Of a stretch of 64,000 nt of DNA, positions 1-11,999 are shown piece after piece. A program made the translations under genes and the position numbers. The notes below the pieces were generated by a model. It was not told where the DNA came from, searched no databases, and saw only the letters and a program-made list of their open reading frames with translations. The DNA comes from Climacium dendroides (Eukaryota > Streptophyta > Bryopsida > Hypnales > Climaciaceae), in contig OX467091.1 of assembly GCA_950106755.1 (NCBI GenBank), positions 24,569,538 through 24,633,537 on the forward strand, given 5' to 3'. Position 1 is the first letter of the stretch. Each line of letters begins with the position of its first letter.

Positions 1-165
1 CGGAGGCTTTCAAAAGGGTATTTGGTAAATGACTGGCATAATTTTAGACCTAATAATGCCAATAGAGAGTACTACATTTTTCTATATAGGTTTCAATATA
101 TTCTTTTATTTTGTTCAGCATGTGGTTTTGCTAAAGCTTTGTCTTTTGTTTACATGGCTTGAATT

Positions 166-729
166 TCTGGGGGGTCACTTAGAGTGTCCATTAAAATCAC
201 GTGCAAACAAAATTTTGGACCCCTTATGTATACTTCTTGAATTTTAAATAAAATTAAATGAAAAAATACAAATAGATTTTTCTACTTTGAAAGTTTATAT
301 TTTGAATTATTGATATTTTTATTTTTTAATAATAATCAGTTACAGATTTTTGAAGTAAAAAGATACACTGTAGAACTGAAAAATAACTTTCACACCCCTA
401 TATTATATAAGAAAAAATTGTTTAAAAAATGAACAAAAAATTCTTTAAAATAATTCTATATTAAAAGCTCATTTTGAATTGAATATTGATGTAATGGTCA
501 TCTAAATGTGTTCTCTAAAAATATTTGAGTTAAAAAAACATGTCATTTTAGTGCACTTTTAACCTCTTTTAGAAATCATTCCATATTTTGTTTGAGTTTG
601 AAATTTTGGGAGTAGTATCCTATAGTCATTAGTAAGCAATGCTCAAAATTTGAAGTTAAAATTATAGTTTATTAGAAATCACTTATTTACACGTGGTTTG
701 TTGTAGTAGAACTAAGTGCACCCCTCGAG
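166..729 (+). mobile_element. hAT-like MITE, copy 1 of 3
   Basis: A non-coding element of about 564 bp is flanked by the perfect 8-bp direct repeat CTTGAATT (158-165 and 730-737), the duplication length typical of hAT transposons. Its ends are imperfect inverted repeats: TCTGGGGGGTCACTTAG on the left, and CTCGAGGGGTGCACTTAG as the reverse complement of the right end. The AT-rich interior is shared with copies at 43544-44207 (opposite orientation) and 63198-63756. It carries no coding sequence. The class assignment rests on the duplication length, since no related transposase was identified. Confidence 0.85.
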
Positions 730-737
730 CTTGAATT

Positions 738-2274
738 GCAGAGAGTCTGAGCCAAGATGTTACTACTCTACACAAGTCTTCGGTTGGTGTGGTTGATGCA
801 TTGCACTTCAGGCCGAATATTGTGGTAACAAGAGTTGATGCTTATGATGAAGACATTTTGACTCTGGTTTGGTAGTCATCTCTATTCATAGATGGCGTGG
901 AAGTAGTAACAGAGGGAATGGATGATTGACCCGAGCTCCTTTTTTTGGACTATGTACAAGGTGTAGGTTTTAACGAGTTCACATTGAGAGAGTTTGGAGG
1001 ATGATGTGAAGCTCAAGTACACCAAAGTTTAGGAATAATTGTTGTTACACAAGAGAGTTGTCTATTATTGAATGTAGAATAGCTCTATGTTATTGAGTAA
1101 GTGATGTGTTTATAGTCTAGCATCTCAATGAAGATATAAACACATTGATTTGCGTAAATTATCTGCGTAAATTTGTACATTTCTACAGTTGATGTTTCAT
1201 CATTGTCGTTTTCCATTTTTATACAAAATCAATCCATTTCATCCAAATTTGTAATGACATTCATCCCATTGCATAATAAAGGTCATCCAATTTTTTAATG
1301 AAATTCATCCAAAATTGACCAAAAGCCATCCAAAAGCCATCTGTATCACTACTATTGAGTAGAAATTAGGCCGCTCTAAAGTGTACAAAAATGGGGGTAA
1401 AGGCGGGGGTAAAATTTATCCCCCCCATCTTATGCATCAGTACTGAAAGGGACTAAAGGAGGGCTTAAATCTTCCCCAGTTAGCTTGCCCTAAACCCTTA
1501 GAAGTTCCCAATGCTTATTACAATGCTACAACCATGGGGATTGAGATTTTTCAATTTCATAACTAAATTCTTAACGATTTAGTATTTTTAAATCATTATA
1601 TACTTCATATTTCTTCAATGTACAAATGAAGAGTTGTAAGTTATAGGGTCTACACATTTTTGAGTAAAAAGTTAAAAAAATGAAATCTAACCATTTGAAA
1701 AGAGTTGAAATTCAAGTATTATGATCTTGCAATTTCAAGTAAGGTTTCCTATCCTAAAATTTTAAAATAGGAAACAAGTTAATTACACAAAATTGTGAAA
1801 TTGGGTTGCTTGAACAATTGGGTTGCCTTATCCAAAAAAGTTACCTGACTTACCTCATGACTCATTGCTTGTCTATATGGAGGCACATATGACTCTCTAA
1901 ACTCAAGCTATGAACCAATCTACTAACCCATGCAACACATATAGTTTCTGCATTACTACGTCCTTTTATAATGATAATACATATTTATAAAGCATAGAAT
2001 GTCGAGAAATTAATGAGGGACAACCTAATTTCACTATTTTGTGAACAAGATTCTATGGTTGAATTTGTTAAAAAATAAATATAGATGAAGATTTTAGCCT
2101 TGCTTTAGAGATTAGTATTTCTACGCAATTTTGAACCTCTAAACATGAAAGAACTTGAAGGGATAAAAAAAAAACATTCTGAAAACCAATTGAATTGGTG
2201 ACATGCGTTTGAATGGAAGGCATCTTGTGTGTGGGCTATCTGTCCTATGCTCTCGTACGTTTTGGAACACATTT
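738..2274. other. intergenic, no gene seen
   Basis: AT-rich DNA with no convincing open frame on either strand. The stretch from about 1735 to 2060 is similar to 35790-36110; both contain the phrase CAACCTAATTTCACTATTTTG, so they belong to one dispersed repeat family. Confidence 0.6.
1735..2060 (+). repeat. dispersed repeat, copy A
   Basis: Recognisable similarity to 35790-36110, including the AGGTTGCTTAAACA-like segment, GAGAAATTA and the shared AACCTAATTTCACTATTTTG. The copies are diverged and no inverted termini were found, so the element class is unknown. Confidence 0.55.
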
Positions 2275-2278
2275 TTAA

Positions 2279-2383
2279 CCCATTAAGGACCAGGTTGATG
2301 AATGGAGTGAAAAAGTGGCTGAAACTGACATGTCACTTTCAGCTAGTTTTTCATTTCTTGTCATCGACCTGGTCCTTAATGGG
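2279..2383. mobile_element. TTAA-flanked fold-back MITE
   Basis: A 105-bp near-palindrome flanked by TTAA on both sides (2275-2278 and 2384-2387). The arms begin CCCATTAAGGACCAGGT and mirror each other for about 25 bp, then continue as an imperfect hairpin. The ends resemble the CCCCTAAAGGACCA ends of the larger TTAA elements at 47827 and elsewhere, so this is probably the smallest member of that group. TTAA duplications are the hallmark of piggyBac, Kolobok and Sola3 elements. No coding capacity. Confidence 0.8.
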
Positions 2384-3049
2384 TTAATTGCAGTAGAAAG
2401 GTTTTGTCAAGAAGTTGGCAAATCCTTCAAGTTTGAGATTTTGTAGCACCTCCAAGGACATTCGCTAGTCGAATATTTGATAGCTAAACAATCGATAGCG
2501 CACGTTGTACCGATGAAGATTGAGGTGTGAAGTGCAGTAGTCATGACATCACCGTCATTCAATCTGTTCAGGGACTGAAAATTCCGCACATGTGTTGAAA
2601 CAATGTAGATCTTGATTGCTAATAGACGAGGGAAGGTACATGAAGCATGAATTGAACGACATAGCTACAGCCTTTGGGGAATCAAATTGGAAAGGGCGCA
2701 GCGATGCCTGGAAGTCTGGTACATTCTCTGTAGTTGTGAAAGGAATCCCTAGCTATGTTGTACATGCTTTCTTTACTGTTGTTTCTGAAGACTGAACATA
2801 CTAGTTTGCTCATGTCTGCCGTCTGTCTACGTAGGGAGGCCGCACTGTGGACCCTGGTCTGAGATCGAGATGACTGCAGACATGAGCGAACTTCTTAATT
2901 AATTAGTAGATGCAGTGGAAGTGGATCTCGATTACAACAACTGTTCTTGCGATGTCCAATTTTGAAGTATTTTTTGAATGACATTCAATATAGACGGCTA
3001 CTTTGAAGTCTTCAGTAGCCTTGCAATATTGTATTTGCAGTATGTATTG

Positions 3050-3138
3050 TTCAAAAATTACTGAAGACGTAATGAGCAGCTCATATGTTAAGCAATGAAG
3101 CGTTAGTCGTTTTCAGTACGTCTTCAGTAATTTTTGAA
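3050..3138. repeat. 89-bp inverted-repeat hairpin
   Basis: The arms TTCAAAAATTACTGAAGACG (3050-3069) and its exact reverse complement (3119-3138) enclose about 49 bp. A further ACTGAAGAC-like motif lies just upstream (about 3004-3017). It is probably a small MITE; no clear target duplication was found. Confidence 0.6.
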
Positions 3139-3984
3139 GATTTATTTGGTAACACCATGTGAAGCTTCAATTCAAGCGCTCAACTGCCTATTCGATTGAT
3201 TAGTTTCCATGCATTAGAGTATTATATATATGCTCTTTTTCTCGCAAAACATGACTACACTGAGTACCGTACTTTTCCTTAAATTTCCACGACATCCTCA
3301 AGAGTATTGCATGCTTTTGCCAACCCATTGTTTATGGCACCTGCCTTGATTTTCTTTATCGATAAGGTAGTCTGCTCTAAAAGCGAGCGGCCTCTTCAAA
3401 TTACCCCTATATTTAGGTCTTAAATGGATAGTAGGTGGTCCTTAAATGGACCTCTCAAGCCATTGAGAGAATCAAGAGAAAAACATTATTTATTGCAAGA
3501 GTCAATTGTTGGCCTTCATTTAGAAGTTGCAAGTGGTTGGATTTTGGAAGACCTAGGGTTACAAATAGGTGCCTACAACAACTTTTTTTTTAAAATTCAT
3601 AAGTAATTCAAAAATGATTCAAAAAATATGAAACTACTTGTGTGACGTTTCACATCCATTTTTTATTTTTCCTTTCTTTGAAAAATGATCCAAAAATATT
3701 TCTATTCACAGAAACCTTTGAAAAAGGGGGACCAACTGGTAAATGGTTGCTTTAAGGCCATAATTACTACCTTAACGTAGCTGGAACTCCATGCCTGTTG
3801 CATATTGATTCTCAGGTTGAAAATAAGGTCATTTCTAGAAATGGATGAATGAAATCTCTCATTTCTCCGTCCATTGCTGTGGGTCTTCAACTTTGTTCAT
3901 TGTCTTATTTTTAGACGTCAAAGTGCTAGGAGATTACAAAGACAAAACATTAAATCCTGCCTACAAAGTGGGCACAACAGGGTA

Positions 3985-4130
3985 ATTTGGGATTCTCTAG
4001 GGGATAAAAGTAAGAACATGCCCCCTATTTTGAGTTATGTCTAGGGTATGTTTTACACCTCCCCTAGCTAATTTGAGGTCTTTGATTGCAAATATGAATT
4101 TGAAATTTGCAAAAAAAAATTTATGTGAAA
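3985..4130 (-). repeat. dispersed repeat (family also at 46.8 and 47.0 kb)
   Basis: In reverse orientation this matches 46776-46960 and 47010-47190. All share CCCTAGCTAATTTG-type sequence followed by TTGCAAATATGAA and an A-run. Function unknown. Confidence 0.55.
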
Positions 4131-4601
4131 AATAAAAAATTCTTGCCATTTTTTCTAGGATAAATCCAACTTATTGGGCTCATTTCGATGGTAGGGTTTA
4201 ACGTCCCCTATTATGAAGGATCCCCTACCTTCAAGTTATAACATCTCATAATGCTAGGAGGTTACGAAAGATCTCCTATCCTGAAGTTATAACATCTTAT
4301 AATGTTAGGAGTTTACAAAGGATCCCCTACCTTGAAGTTAACATCTCATAATATTCATAAATGGGAAGGTGAAGATCATTCTACAATTGCCTTGCAAGAA
4401 ATTAAATTAAATTTGCCTTACAATGGACCAAATTTATATGCTCATGTTTGCATATAAAACTCTATAAGGTAGAAACTTCCAATTCTATCCCTGTACCTAA
4501 TCCTTGTTCCATAGAGTGCCCTTAAAGTGCCCCTAGAGTTTCATTAATGTGTCTTACACATGTTTAACTTTGATTTGCTGACGCACTTGAAGGACATATA
4601 C

Positions 4602-4891
4602 CACGGTTGTCATATCAAACGGAATCTCACTATTCACGGACATAATCGGACCGATTTGGGTTGACCAACTGCGAACTTTAGAAGCTTATAACGTTTGCAA
4701 AAATACTTCAAATCGGGCAAATGAAATGTTTTTAGGCATCTACAGAAACTATAGATGTCCAAAACATCTCATTTGCCCGATTTGAAGTATTTTTGTAAAA
4801 TTTATAAGTCTCTAAAGTTCGTAGTTGGTCAACCCTAATCGGTCTGTTTCTGTCCGTGAATAGTGAAATTCCGTCCAATATGACAACCGTG
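4602..4891. mobile_element. 290-bp full-length fold-back MITE
   Basis: Almost the whole element is an inverted repeat. The ends read CACGGTTGTCATAT on both strands, and the arms stay alignable for about 140 bp, meeting near 4745. The flanks ACATATAC (4594-4601) and ACACATAC (4892-4899) match at 7 of 8 positions, suggesting an 8-bp duplication (hAT-like) with one later change. A transcript would fold into a long hairpin. Confidence 0.8.
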
Positions 4892-4899
4892 ACACATAC

Positions 4900-6312
4900 T
4901 GAACTCTGATTTGCTGAAAGCTAATTTTGCGCAGTTCAATTTTGAGTGCACCTATAGGACAGTTCTAGTGGTCTAGAGACCTTCCACTTTGAAAAATCAT
5001 AAAAATTACATATCGCATTGGAAAAATCTAATTTTTTTTTAGTATTCACGATTTTTTTCTTGCTAATACTACAAAATATTAGTTTTAAGAAAATAGGCCT
5101 CCAACTATGCTGAATTTTTTATTTTGACAATTTTGGGTGCCTTCACCTTACAGCAATGTTCCCTAAACTGGCAAAATTTTGCTTTGTTTCTATTAATTTT
5201 TGAGTGTGTTAAACACACATTGTAGAATTTCAATTTTTTTTTAATTTGAAAAATTCTACTCCCATCGTAAACATGTGGATGCAAAAGCACGTATTCATCT
5301 ACTAAAACTTTATCTATCATCCCGGGGGTTTAGAAATTAGAGTTAGCAAAGTTTTTACCTACACCATTGAATTGGAGTTGGGCGGCTCCATCACAACCGT
5401 CGATGTCGCATCAATCTTTTCCTTTGTCACCTCCACCTGCAGCCAAGGTTTAGCACCAATGTCCCTCCTATGTCTTGCAATTTAGTTATAATTCTCCTTG
5501 GTACTTACAAGTTTAGCAAACAATTTTCTTTGTTGCATTTACTCAGAAGTTGTCATTTTTGGAAATTGGTCCATTCTCAATACAAGAGTTACTTTCTGGG
5601 CTTTTAATGAGCGATGGCATTTTTTGGAAATTTGCTTCTTGGCAGTAGTGCCAAATCCGCCAATTCCTTTTTGATGTGAAAATTTGAGAGACGTTGAAAG
5701 AATTGTCTCCCATGCATTCACTCCAATGGAGAAATGCAGACTATCTAGCTTCAATGTGCGTTTAGGGTTCCAATTTCGGGTGCTATCTAGCTTTAGTGTG
5801 TATTTAGAATTCCAATTTTAGGTGGTTTGGGCCCTAGGGTAGTTCATTGGAGAATTGTAGGAAGTGCTCTCCAATGTGGATTGTAGATTTTTGGAGTTTT
5901 AAACGGTTCTAGCCGACTTACAGTTTGCACCTACTAAAGACAACATGATTTAGTGACATTCCTTCGACGACGCACCCTCCAACTCTTTCCTCATGTGCTT
6001 GTGCTTTTCGTGAATTGTGCTTATTATACTTGTACTATTTTGTTTCCAAATTTGTGAATTGTTGTTGCTTTGTTTTTCTACTTCATTCATCTTGTGCGTG
6101 TGTTTGGATTTTGTACTTCTGCTTTTGCGATTTTCTCTTGTAGGTGGCTAGGTGTAGGGCATCAATTCCACAATGGCGCCCAAGTTGAAATTGCATGAGA
6201 ACTTCAGCGAAGGACTTTGGGTTCTGCACGTAATTCGATTGGGTTAGGGAAGTACCTCCCAACGCCTGCTTCAAATGAGGTAATTTGTATCTCGGAGACC
6301 CGTTTGTCCAAT
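4900..6312. other. intergenic; possible remnants of coding sequence on the minus strand
   Basis: No intact gene. Minus-strand frames at 5340-5754 give a charged, protein-like translation broken by stops (TAG, TAA), but no family is recognised. The segment just before 6316 is interrupted by the CACTA element that follows. Confidence 0.35.
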
Positions 6313-6315
6313 TCC

Positions 6316-7087
6316 CACTACTAGAAAATGGTGTCAAAGTCAACAAAATTTTAATAATTTTTTGTTGACTGGGATACTGTATTGACCATTTTAACAATTT
6401 TTTCTTGATTTGAACAAGCTTATAAAATGGTCATTGAATTTTTGTTGATTCAAATAGTACAACATCGAAATTAATAAAAAGGTTAACACTTTTTTGTTAA
6501 GAAGACATGCCTCTCACACACTAATGATATAAGAGAGCTCACTTTGGTGACATAAGAGAAGAGAAGACAAGATCTTTATACAAATGGGATGATAAAAGGT
6601 CAAAACAAACCATATGGGATATGTGAATCATTCATAGTCTTAATTCACATGTCCTATTTGGTTTGTTCTACCTTCTACCATCCCATTTCTATAAAGAGTT
6701 TGTCTTCTTCTCTCTTCTATCGTCAAAGTCACCTCTCTTCTATCACCAAATACTAAGTTCTAAGAAATTTGTCTCTTAGATTAATTGTAAAGTCTAACTT
6801 TCTTCTAATTAAATTATAAAGTTTAATTTTTGGTCTTGTTTATGTGTTGTTTTTGGCCTACATGATAGTGTGTATTGGGCTGGTTTTTGGCTTGCCATGT
6901 GGCAGCCATTCATTGAGCAAATTTAAAAATGAATTAATATTATTATTTTTTTGATTTGACCACTATAACAAAATGGACAACAGTTTTTTGTTAGGTATTG
7001 TCCAAGACAACGCGACCACAAATACAAACACCCTCAACACTTTTTTGTTAATTTTTTATTAACATGGTCGCTGTTTTTCTACTAGTG
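6316..7087. mobile_element. non-autonomous CACTA element
   Basis: The termini CACTACTAGAAAA and TTTTTCTACTAGTG are the classic CACTA (En/Spm) ends. The 3-bp direct repeat TCC flanks the element exactly (6313-6315 and 7088-7090). An internal fold-back lies around 6581-6700 (CAAATGGGATG against CATCCCATTTC). There is no transposase, so mobilisation would need an enzyme supplied from elsewhere. Confidence 0.88.
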
Positions 7088-7324
7088 TCCTTACTTGAAC
7101 TACTATCTCGCTTTCCTTCATTCTCAGAGGCAATAGTCTGCTTGGAGGAGGTGGCTGATCTAACGCCTGAGATCAACGATGGCAAATAAGCCCTTGCTCT
7201 AAAGCCGTGCAAATGTCGAAAAATTGAGCCTAGCACTATGACGAGGAGATGGCAAGAGGTGTGGGCCTGCCACTTTACGTAGGCGGAAGCAAAGTTTGAT
7301 ACTTCTAGAAATCTCACTAGGGTC

Positions 7325-8806
7325 ATGTGCAAGACGTGTAATAGTGTGAGCGGCCAAAAGAAGATTTTGGTACCTAAAGGCGACAATCTCGAAAAGCACA
7401 AGGGAAAGCATTCTTGCAAGTACGACGGTGAACCTACCACAAATCTAAAGAAAGGGGACACTTATCTCAAGCGTGATTGCAAACACATTCAATTCACCAA
7501 GGTATGGGTGAGGCGTTGTGTGGTTGGCATTGTTGCGGACCAACTAATCGCAAGCTTGGAAGGTGAAGCGAGTAGAAAAGCGGTACAGTTCTCATCTTTG
7601 TTTTAAGTTCTCAATTTGGATCGGCCTATATGTGACTACGAGTGCGAGCAATATTTACTAAGGCACTTAAAGATAAAGAGGATTCCAAAAAAACATTGGT
7701 CCAAAACATCAGGGTGGGAAATGAGTGAACATATCCATTCTTGTGTCCTTTTTGCTTTAAAAGTTGTCGTGCAATCTACCAGGTTTGTGTCTATTTTTGC
7801 TAATGAGGTAATAGTAGTCAATAATACATTGTGGATTGGTGTTCATGTATATGCTGTGGATTTTTGGGAAAGAGTCCCTTACTTGCTCCATTTGTCTTGC
7901 GTGTCTGACTGTGGGAGTGCAAATCACCTTATAGTCATGATAATGCATGCGTTATTAGCTGAAAGAGGACTTAGCCGTGATGAAATCACTAGTAAACTTG
8001 TGTCTTTTAGGGCAGATGGTTTAAGTATGTTTCAAGGACCAAAAATTGAGGTGTCCATCCAAATTCGTTAGAAATGGGCGCCATTTTGCTTAGAAGTGAG
8101 CTGTGCAAGTCATTGCATCAATTTGGTTGTTGAAATTCTATCTGACTACCCTATGGTATCTAGATTGGAGGCCCTGTGTTAGTCTTTGTACTTTTATTTT
8201 TGTTGCAACCATAAATGCTACACGGAGTTACAAAAGTTGGTTGATCTTCTCAAGACAAAGGGGAATAAAATGTTGTAGAACGTCAACACTAAGTGGATCT
8301 CAATGCGTAGCCCAACACAACGGATCATGTTTGAGTATAAGATTTTCGTAGTGAAGATGGGCCTTAATATGGAGGCCAAAGTGAATGCTGCAGTGGCCAT
8401 GAACTTTGGTTACTTGGTCGATGTTGTAGTGCTCTTATTTCTTGCGTGTTTCATTCCTTTGCTCAGTGCCGTGCACTGCCTCATCAAACTTTCCCAGTCT
8501 TGAGATGTTTTCATTTGTGACTTCCTCCAATTCAGAAAGGTTTGTCAAGCAGACTTGGCGAGGATATTTGTCGATGATGCTACGACATCCAGAACTCTAG
8601 AGTTCAGCCAATATAAAAAACTCATTTCCCCGGGCATTTCCCTCTCTAGCACCAACTTGTCTTTAAAGTGGAAGGAAATGCTAGAGGAGCCCGACACTTT
8701 GTACTTGTTCTTTAATTTTGGAATCATGACCGTGATTCTCCATTGCTACTACAAGTTGACAGAAAATCAGAAAATTGTAACAAAGGAGGACTTCTTGGAC
8801 ATTTAG
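7325..8806 (+). pseudogene. hAT-family transposase, N-terminal and central part (decayed)
   Basis: One reading frame of 494 codons runs through without a frameshift but is broken by stops at 7604, 8069, 8180, 8276 and 8501, and ends at 8804. The N-terminus has a Cys-x2-Cys...His zinc-finger-like start (MCKTC...KHKGKH). The centre contains WISVHVY-like, FRADG and SCASHCINL segments, then SLYFYF, NVNTKWIS, SAVHSLIK-like and DVFICDF blocks. These follow the order known from a large plant hAT-like family. At the stops the family usually has Gln or Arg (for example the residue before DVFICDF is Arg), so each is explained by one C-to-T change. The C-terminal part resumes at 10088 after an insertion-rich gap. 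The family call comes from recalled motif order, not from a search. Confidence 0.75.
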
Positions 8807-9127
8807 TCAAACATACAATGGCAATTTGCTATACATCCTTCAGCCTTGAATTTTTTTTGTTTGCATTTTTTTTTCATTTTGTATACTTCAAATTCTTTTA
8901 TCTTTAATACATTGTTTTGTTCATTTGAGTGTAGGACTATGTAGCTATAGGCATTTGCTGCACTTTTTTCCTTTGCATTTTTTTTCAGTCTTCCATTTTC
9001 GTTTGCATTATTTTGTTTTTTTGGTGGTTAGGGTGGTCTTTTGCTCTATTTTTTTTGGTTGATTTCCTTAGGCTGCTTAGGGTGGTTGATGTCTTTGAGG
9101 TGGCTTATTTTCTTAAGGTGTCCAATT
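8807..9127. other. T-rich spacer inside the split hAT gene
   Basis: A pyrimidine-rich run without coding sequence lies between the central transposase frame and the GGTAAG minisatellite. It may be an intron or inserted DNA. Confidence 0.4.
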
Positions 9128-10030
9128 ACAATTTGGTAAAGGTAAGCTGCTGTTGAATGAAGGTTGAAGGTAAGTTGCTATTGGGTGAAGTTAATTTGCG
9201 GTTTTTGTAAAGGTAAGTTAAAATTTTGTTGAAGGTAAGCTGTAGTTTTGTTAACCCCTAAAGTCCCATGGCTATTTTTCTGCCAAAACCACTCAAAACT
9301 ACCACTTCTACTATAATCACCTACAAAATAAATTTGAAAAAATATTTTTTAGAATCTAACCATAAAATCTTGTTCTGCACTTGTCTTGGATCATGTAATA
9401 ATTTTTTGTGATTTTTGATCATATAGATTGAAAGATATTAGCATTCAAAGTGAAAGAATTTTTTTTTAAGAAGTTGCTATGATTGCCAGCAAAACAAGAA
9501 GCTCTATAACTTTCATATTTCTAATCCAAATGGAATGAATCAAAGCTTCCCATTTACAAAAATATAATCTACAAGAAAAAAAATATTAAAAAATTTTGAT
9601 TCAATTTTTTGTGGATTTTGTTTGTTGCCTGGTTTCCCCCATTTTGAGGTTATTGTAGCATAACTTTTGCTCCCTAGCATCTATTGAAATAAAAATTATA
9701 TTTCCAGAAGGCTCTTAAGTTCTTCTATCTTATGAGAAAGTTTCAAAAAAATTCAGTAAAAATTGAGATCATAGGAGCCTGTCCAACGTCCATTTTGTTC
9801 CCCATAGGAACAATGGGACTTTAGGGGTTAAGGTAAGCTATGGTTTTGTTGAAGGTAAATTGTGATTTTTTGGAAGGTAACTTGTAGATTTGGTAAAGGT
9901 ATGCTCCCAATTTTATGAAGGTGAACTATTTAGGGTGCCCGTTTGGTAATGGTAAGTTGCTGATTTGAAATTGGTGAAAGTAAGGTACTCATGGTGCTTA
10001 TTTGGGGAAGGTTTAGTAAGGTATGCTACT
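9128..10030 (+). repeat. degenerate GGTAAG minisatellite split by a MITE
   Basis: Irregular units of roughly 20-30 bp, each containing GGTAAG or a close variant followed by TTGTTGAA-like sequence, recur at 9141-9250 and again at 9830-10030. Each unit resembles a plant 5' splice site (GGTAAGT). The TTAA element at 9255-9827 sits inside one unit. Confidence 0.65.
9255..9827. mobile_element. TTAA-flanked element (573 bp)
   Basis: TTAA lies at 9251-9254 and 9828-9831. The terminal inverted repeats CCCCTAAAGTCCCAT are perfect for 15 bp. Removing the element plus one TTAA restores a GGTAAG unit close to its neighbours, which supports TTAA being the target duplication. The interior is shared with 42024-44247 and 55436-56350 (for example AAAACAAGAAGCT and AATTGAAATAAAAATTATAT). 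No transposase is encoded. Confidence 0.85.
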
Positions 10031-10087
10031 TACAAAGGGAATTGCTATTTAGTAATTTTCAATAAATGTTTCTGACTACTGTATTTT

Positions 10088-10715
10088 TCTCTGCCAAAAA
10101 TCGCCGAGTCCCTCTTAGATGAGTTCAATAGACGATCCCCACAACAGGAGTTGCTAGATGCATTTGGAATAATTTATCTGGAGTACTGGAAGCAAGCGGG
10201 TGCGGAAGAGAGCTTAAATCACCACTTAGCAATTCTCAAGAAATTTTACTCATCCAAAATTGTTGAATGCAGGGAAGGCACTACAGGAAGGAGAAACGAC
10301 TTTTATAGCACCTAAAATGCTATCTACTTCGAAACTTGACAATCAACAGGGATTGTTCAAGATGACTATGAAAACTAATTGTGATGCAGCATGTGCATCA
10401 TCTTCTAAGGTTAATCGCGTGATTTTGCTCTAGCGAGATCTATTTCAATCATGGCATTTAACCAAGCTCATTTCTGAATACTTCAAGCTTGCAGAAATTG
10501 GTTGTTGTCTTGTGCTCAGTTCGATGGAGGATGAACATTGTTTTTCCATATTGAAGTTTCTCAAGTCCTTTTAGAGGAACTGCCTAGGCAAGCACTTGCC
10601 ATTGGTAGTGCGGATGTTTGGACAAAAATATTACAGCTTGGAAAATTTTCCATACAAGGAGGCCATTGAGTCGTGGAAAAATGTAGTGAAACATGGGTGG
10701 CATGGGGATGTCTAA
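10088..10715 (+). pseudogene. hAT-family transposase, C-terminal part (decayed)
   Basis: The segment opens with SLPKIAESLLDEF. After a frame change near 10265-10275, where a TGCAG acceptor-like site allows either an intron or a frameshift, it continues to a TAA at 10713. Recognisable blocks are RDLFQSWHL, SSMEDEHCFSILKFLKS, NCLGKHLPLVVRMF and KYYSLENFPYKEAI. The SMEDEHCFS stretch corresponds to the hAT dimerisation region. TAG codons occur before RDLF (where Trp is expected) and after LKSF (where Gln or Arg is expected). It is continuous in protein order with 7325-8806. Confidence 0.7.
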
Positions 10716-11880
10716 CTTGCTATTGCTTTATGAGTATCCTTCTTGTCATGAACCTTACATTTCATGACATTTATTTTGTTTTGGCACTCAAACATTCTGT
10801 GTTGTCTTAACATTGAAGTTCATAGTATTTGGATTAGCACACTTGAGCAAGGGGGAGCGTTGAACAAGGAGGAGTGCGGGCAATATTGACCTTCGGAGGG
10901 GCTGCTATAACATTGACCTTCTTCATTCTAACTCTTGCAGCTAATGTGGTTTATTTGTTTTGTGGTGTGTGTGTGTAGATCATTGACACTGTAGTAGGGC
11001 AGATTTGTTTTTAGAACAAAGAAGGTTTAAATCCCTTGTTAATGTTTTAGTTTAACATTCAAATGTTTTGTGTGTGCAAATTTGGCTTCTTTCCTACTTC
11101 TATCACTATTGCTTTACAAATTTTGTGGATGTTTGGGCAATTTCATTGTTTGATCATTCATATGTTCATTTGTTTAAATTGGTTCATTCACACATACATT
11201 TATTTGAATTTGTTCATTGTTTAATCATTCACAAGTTCATTTCTTTCAATTGGTTCCTTGTTTGTAGCATGTCTGTAAGCATTGGGTTGTTGCTTGTAAA
11301 CAATGATCTATTGTATCTAAGCAATAGAATTTGGACTTGGCTTAAGAAATGAAGGCAACCAACACACAAAAAGTTTGCTATTTTTTCACAAACTCTCCAA
11401 GCAATTCACAAATTTAGCCAATAAGAGTGTTGGGAATTAGTCTGCCAACAACACTTCATTAGCACACTTATCGCAAGTTGTGCTCTACCAGACCAAATTT
11501 TTTTAATGAATAAATTCCACCTTTTTTTGCAAGAATTTATTAGGCACTTTCTATGGTAATATATGATAATTCGCGGAAATAGCCCCATGTCAGACACGGT
11601 TATAGCATACCTGCGAATTACCATATATGTATTCTGGGAACGCTGCCTTACAGTGGAAACTTTGATTCATGGGAAGCAAACTGTCAATCCTGACTTGAAG
11701 TTCAAGAATGTTTTGTAGAATTTTGTTTTAAATACAGAATAATTGCAGTACTGCACCTGAACTCCATTCATACGAGGACAAACCCATAGATGACTACCCA
11801 AAAACGGTAGATTCCACTTACATGTACCCCTCGCGCAAGATACCTGTTCCGGCCACTTCACCGGCGCTACTGTAAGTCCC
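10716..11880. other. intergenic, no gene seen
   Basis: Contains a degenerate tandem of about 70 bp around 11140-11260 (TTCATTTGTTTAAATTGGTTC-type units) and a small inverted repeat at 11555-11632 (ATATATGATAATTCGC against GCGAATTACCATATAT). Nothing coding is supported. Confidence 0.5.
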
Positions 11881-11999
11881 TTTGCCTTCGCTGTGCTTGC
11901 ACTTCTTCATCAATCATTGTTGCCGCCCTCTCCTCCTCTTCACCGATTCTCCGTCTCCCATCTTCCGTCCCCTTCGTCAATCCCGAACAATAATGAAGC

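Larger units (their letters stand above)
2388..4593. other. intergenic with a small hairpin element
   Basis: No gene is supported. Contents are the hairpin at 3050-3138 and a segment at about 3985-4130 that is the reverse complement of a repeat seen twice at 46.8-47.2 kb. Short open frames here show no family resemblance. Confidence 0.55.

Noticed and set aside
7048..7461. Minus-strand frame of 137 codons over the start of the hAT gene
   Set aside because: It overlaps the end of a CACTA element and the antisense of the transposase; shadow frame.
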